Assembly (NCBI RefSeq): GCF_001612725.1
Contig: NZ_BDAZ01000003.1
Coordinates: 62,001 to 126,000, forward strand
DNA: 64,000 nt
Direction: 5' to 3'
Origin: Nocardia anaemiae NBRC 100462
GTDB lineage: Bacteria > Actinomycetota > Actinomycetes > Mycobacteriales > Mycobacteriaceae
Of the stretch, positions 62,524 to 64,000 are shown one piece after another. Each line of letters begins with the position of its first letter. Within the stretch, counting starts at the first letter, position 1. The translations under genes and the position numbers were made by a program. The notes under the pieces are model-generated. The model saw only the letters and a list, made by a program, of their open reading frames with translations. It was not told where the DNA came from and ran no database searches.

Positions 62524-64000
62524 CTAGGTACCCGCGTGGCTACGGGTCGACGGCAGGAACGGTCGCAGCAGGTTGGTCTCGGTCGACGGACCCATCTGCC
62601 ATTCCGCGATCCACGGTCCGGTGCCCTCGCTCGGATCGAAGATGCCATCCTCCAGCCACTCGTAGCGGCCGTCGAGGACGTTGCGGGTGAGGGTGCGATC
62701 GTCGTCGTCGGTGTTGTCCCACAGCGCGTCGAACAACTTCTTCACCCGAATCCGCGATTGCCTGCCGAAGGTATCGGCCAATTCCTCGGCGGCCTTGGCC
62801 TCCGGAGCGCCCGCGGTCCGCAGCGCCTGCGCGCGCACGCAGGCGGCCGAGATCGCGAACAGTTCGGCGCCGATATCGACAATGCGACCGAGGAAGTTCT
62901 GCCGGTACTCCAGGCCCGCCTGCCAGCGCGCCATCGCGTACATCAGCGATCTCGCCTGCTTGCGGGCGCTGCGTTCGACGAAGCGCAAATGCCGTGCCAG
63001 CGGCCCGAATTCGGCATAGGTCGCGGGTACCGTACCCGCGCCGACGGCCAGCTGCGGGAACCACTTGGCATAGAAGCCACCCGCGCCGACCGCGGCCTTG
63101 GCCTTGTCCTTGAGCTCGGCATTCCGATCGACCAGAGCACCGGCGGCGGCCATATGCGCATCGGCCATCTCCCTAGCGATCAGCAGCCGCATGATTTCGC
63201 TGGAGCCCTCGAAGATGCGGTTGATCCGCAGATCGCGGACCAGCTGCTCGGCACCGACCGCGCGTTCACCGCGGGCCCGCAGCGAGGCCGCCGTCTCGTA
63301 GCCGCGACCACCGCGGATCTGCACGAGTTCGTCGGCGATCTGACAGCTCATTTCGCTGGCCCAGAGCTTGGCCAGGGCCGCCTCGATGCGGATATCGTTG
63401 CGGGCCTCGTCGCACATGGTGGCCGAAAGGTCGAGCGCGGCCTCGAGTGCGTAGGTGGTGGCCGCGATGAAGGAGATCTTCTCCCCGACCGCCGCGTGCT
63501 CGCCGACCGGGCGACCCCACTGCACCCGCTGCGTGCACCACTGCCTGGCGATTTTCAGCGACCACTTCGAGGCGGCCGTGCACAGCGCCGGTATGGCGAG
63601 ACGGCCCGCATTCAGGGTGGTCAGCGCGATTTTCAGGCCGTCGCCCTCGCGACCGACGAGATTGCGCTTCGGCACACGAACGTTGTGCAGTCGCGTGACA
63701 CCGTTCTCGATGCCGCGCAGGCCCATGAACGAATTGCGCCGTTCCACGGTGATGCCGGGCGAATCGGCCTCGACGATGAAGGCCGAGATGCCGCCGCGGT
63801 GCCCCTCGCTCTTGGGAATCCGGGCCATGACCACCAGCAGTTCGGCGACCACGCCGTTGGTGGTCCACAGCTTCACGCCGTTGATCTCGTAGGCCTCGCC
63901 GTCCTCGGTGGGGGTCGCGGTGCTGGCCATCCGGGCCGGATCGGAGCCGACATCGGGTTCGGTGAGCAGGAACGCACTGACCGCGCCCGCCGCGCAACGG
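62524..64000 (-). CDS. Acyl-CoA dehydrogenase, long form (N-terminus beyond right edge)
   Basis: The window shows the last 492 or so residues; the frame is open to the right edge, where AFLLTEPDVGSDPARMASTAT marks the middle beta domain of an acyl-CoA dehydrogenase. Family landmarks include GGISAFIVEADSPGITVERR, FMGLRGIENGVTRLHNVRVP and the C-terminal FAD-dimer helix region RGGRGYETAASLRARGERAVGAEQLVRDLRINRIFEGSSEIMRLLIAR. The catalytic Glu region is in this last segment. A further 200 residues beyond the usual end put it in the long FadE group (like M. tuberculosis FadE10, about 650 aa). It dehydrogenates an acyl-CoA in beta-oxidation, chain length unknown. Confidence 0.92.
   Translation of the reverse strand, partial: RCAAGAVSAFLLTEPDVGSDPARMASTATPTEDGEAYEINGVKLWTTNGVVAELLVVMARIPKSEGHRGGISAFIVEADSPGITVERRNSFMGLRGIENGVTRLHNVRVPKRNLVGREGDGLKIALTTLNAGRLAIPALCTAASKWSLKIARQWCTQRVQWGRPVGEHAAVGEKISFIAATTYALEAALDLSATMCDEARNDIRIEAALAKLWASEMSCQIADELVQIRGGRGYETAASLRARGERAVGAEQLVRDLRINRIFEGSSEIMRLLIAREMADAHMAAAGALVDRNAELKDKAKAAVGAGGFYAKWFPQLAVGAGTVPATYAEFGPLARHLRFVERSARKQARSLMYAMARWQAGLEYRQNFLGRIVDIGAELFAISAACVRAQALRTAGAPEAKAAEELADTFGRQSRIRVKKLFDALWDNTDDDDRTLTRNVLDGRYEWLEDGIFDPSEGTGPWIAEWQMGPSTETNLLRPFLPSTRSHAGT

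Overview
The window is high-GC actinobacterial DNA and most likely comes from Nocardia or a close mycolic-acid relative. The evidence is a complete yrbE-mce operon with an Mce-associated gene, orthologues of mycobacterial UgpAEBC, Zmp1, the Sdh1-type succinate dehydrogenase and DinB2, and two XRE(DUF5753)/DUF397 regulatory modules of the kind common in Nocardia and Streptomyces. The genus call is inference; no rRNA, tRNA, CRISPR array, transposase or integrase was seen.

Layout. 1-5.3 kb: a hydantoinase/oxoprolinase subunit cut by the left edge, a secreted DUF4185 protein, a small 13-residue-repeat protein and an MFS exporter. 5.3-9.5 kb: a strong inverted-repeat element, a NUDIX hydrolase, a pirin, a small DUF4190 membrane protein and regulatory module A (unknown 183-aa protein / XRE regulator / variant DUF397). 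9.6-17.1 kb: Zmp1 metalloprotease, the ugpAEBC ABC importer (reverse strand) and an L,D-transpeptidase. 17.5-24.1 kb: a P450 with a serine hydrolase, two small secreted proteins, a DHA2 exporter and a chymotrypsin-like secreted protease.

24.1-34.2 kb: the centrepiece, an AT-richer regulatory region carrying a perfect match to the KstR consensus, followed by yrbEA-yrbEB-mceABCDEF, whose mce genes are joined by ATGA overlaps, plus an Mce-associated gene and a strong bidirectional terminator. The KstR-like site suggests a steroid or related lipid importer.

34.2-49.6 kb: housekeeping and metabolic genes: RNase HI, SRPBCC protein, L-2-hydroxyglutarate oxidase, DUF445 protein, Lon protease with a HAIR-like operator, FAD monooxygenase, TetR/thioesterase pair, a DinB2-type polymerase with a Gln at the steric gate, an AcuI-type reductase and an ABC exporter. 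49.8-53.9 kb: an FAD/Fe-S D-lactate-dehydrogenase-like oxidoreductase, a 34-aa peptide gene and an AlkA-type glycosylase. 54.0-56.7 kb: regulatory module B (two overlapping small genes divergent from XRE + two DUF397 genes + a small membrane protein). 56.7-64 kb: sdhBAC-type operon with a small companion gene, an alpha/beta hydrolase and a long-form acyl-CoA dehydrogenase cut by the right edge.

The strongest leads are the KstR-like site before the mce operon, the HAIR-like element before lon, the unusual DinB2 steric gate, the two XRE/DUF397 modules and the 34-residue peptide gene.
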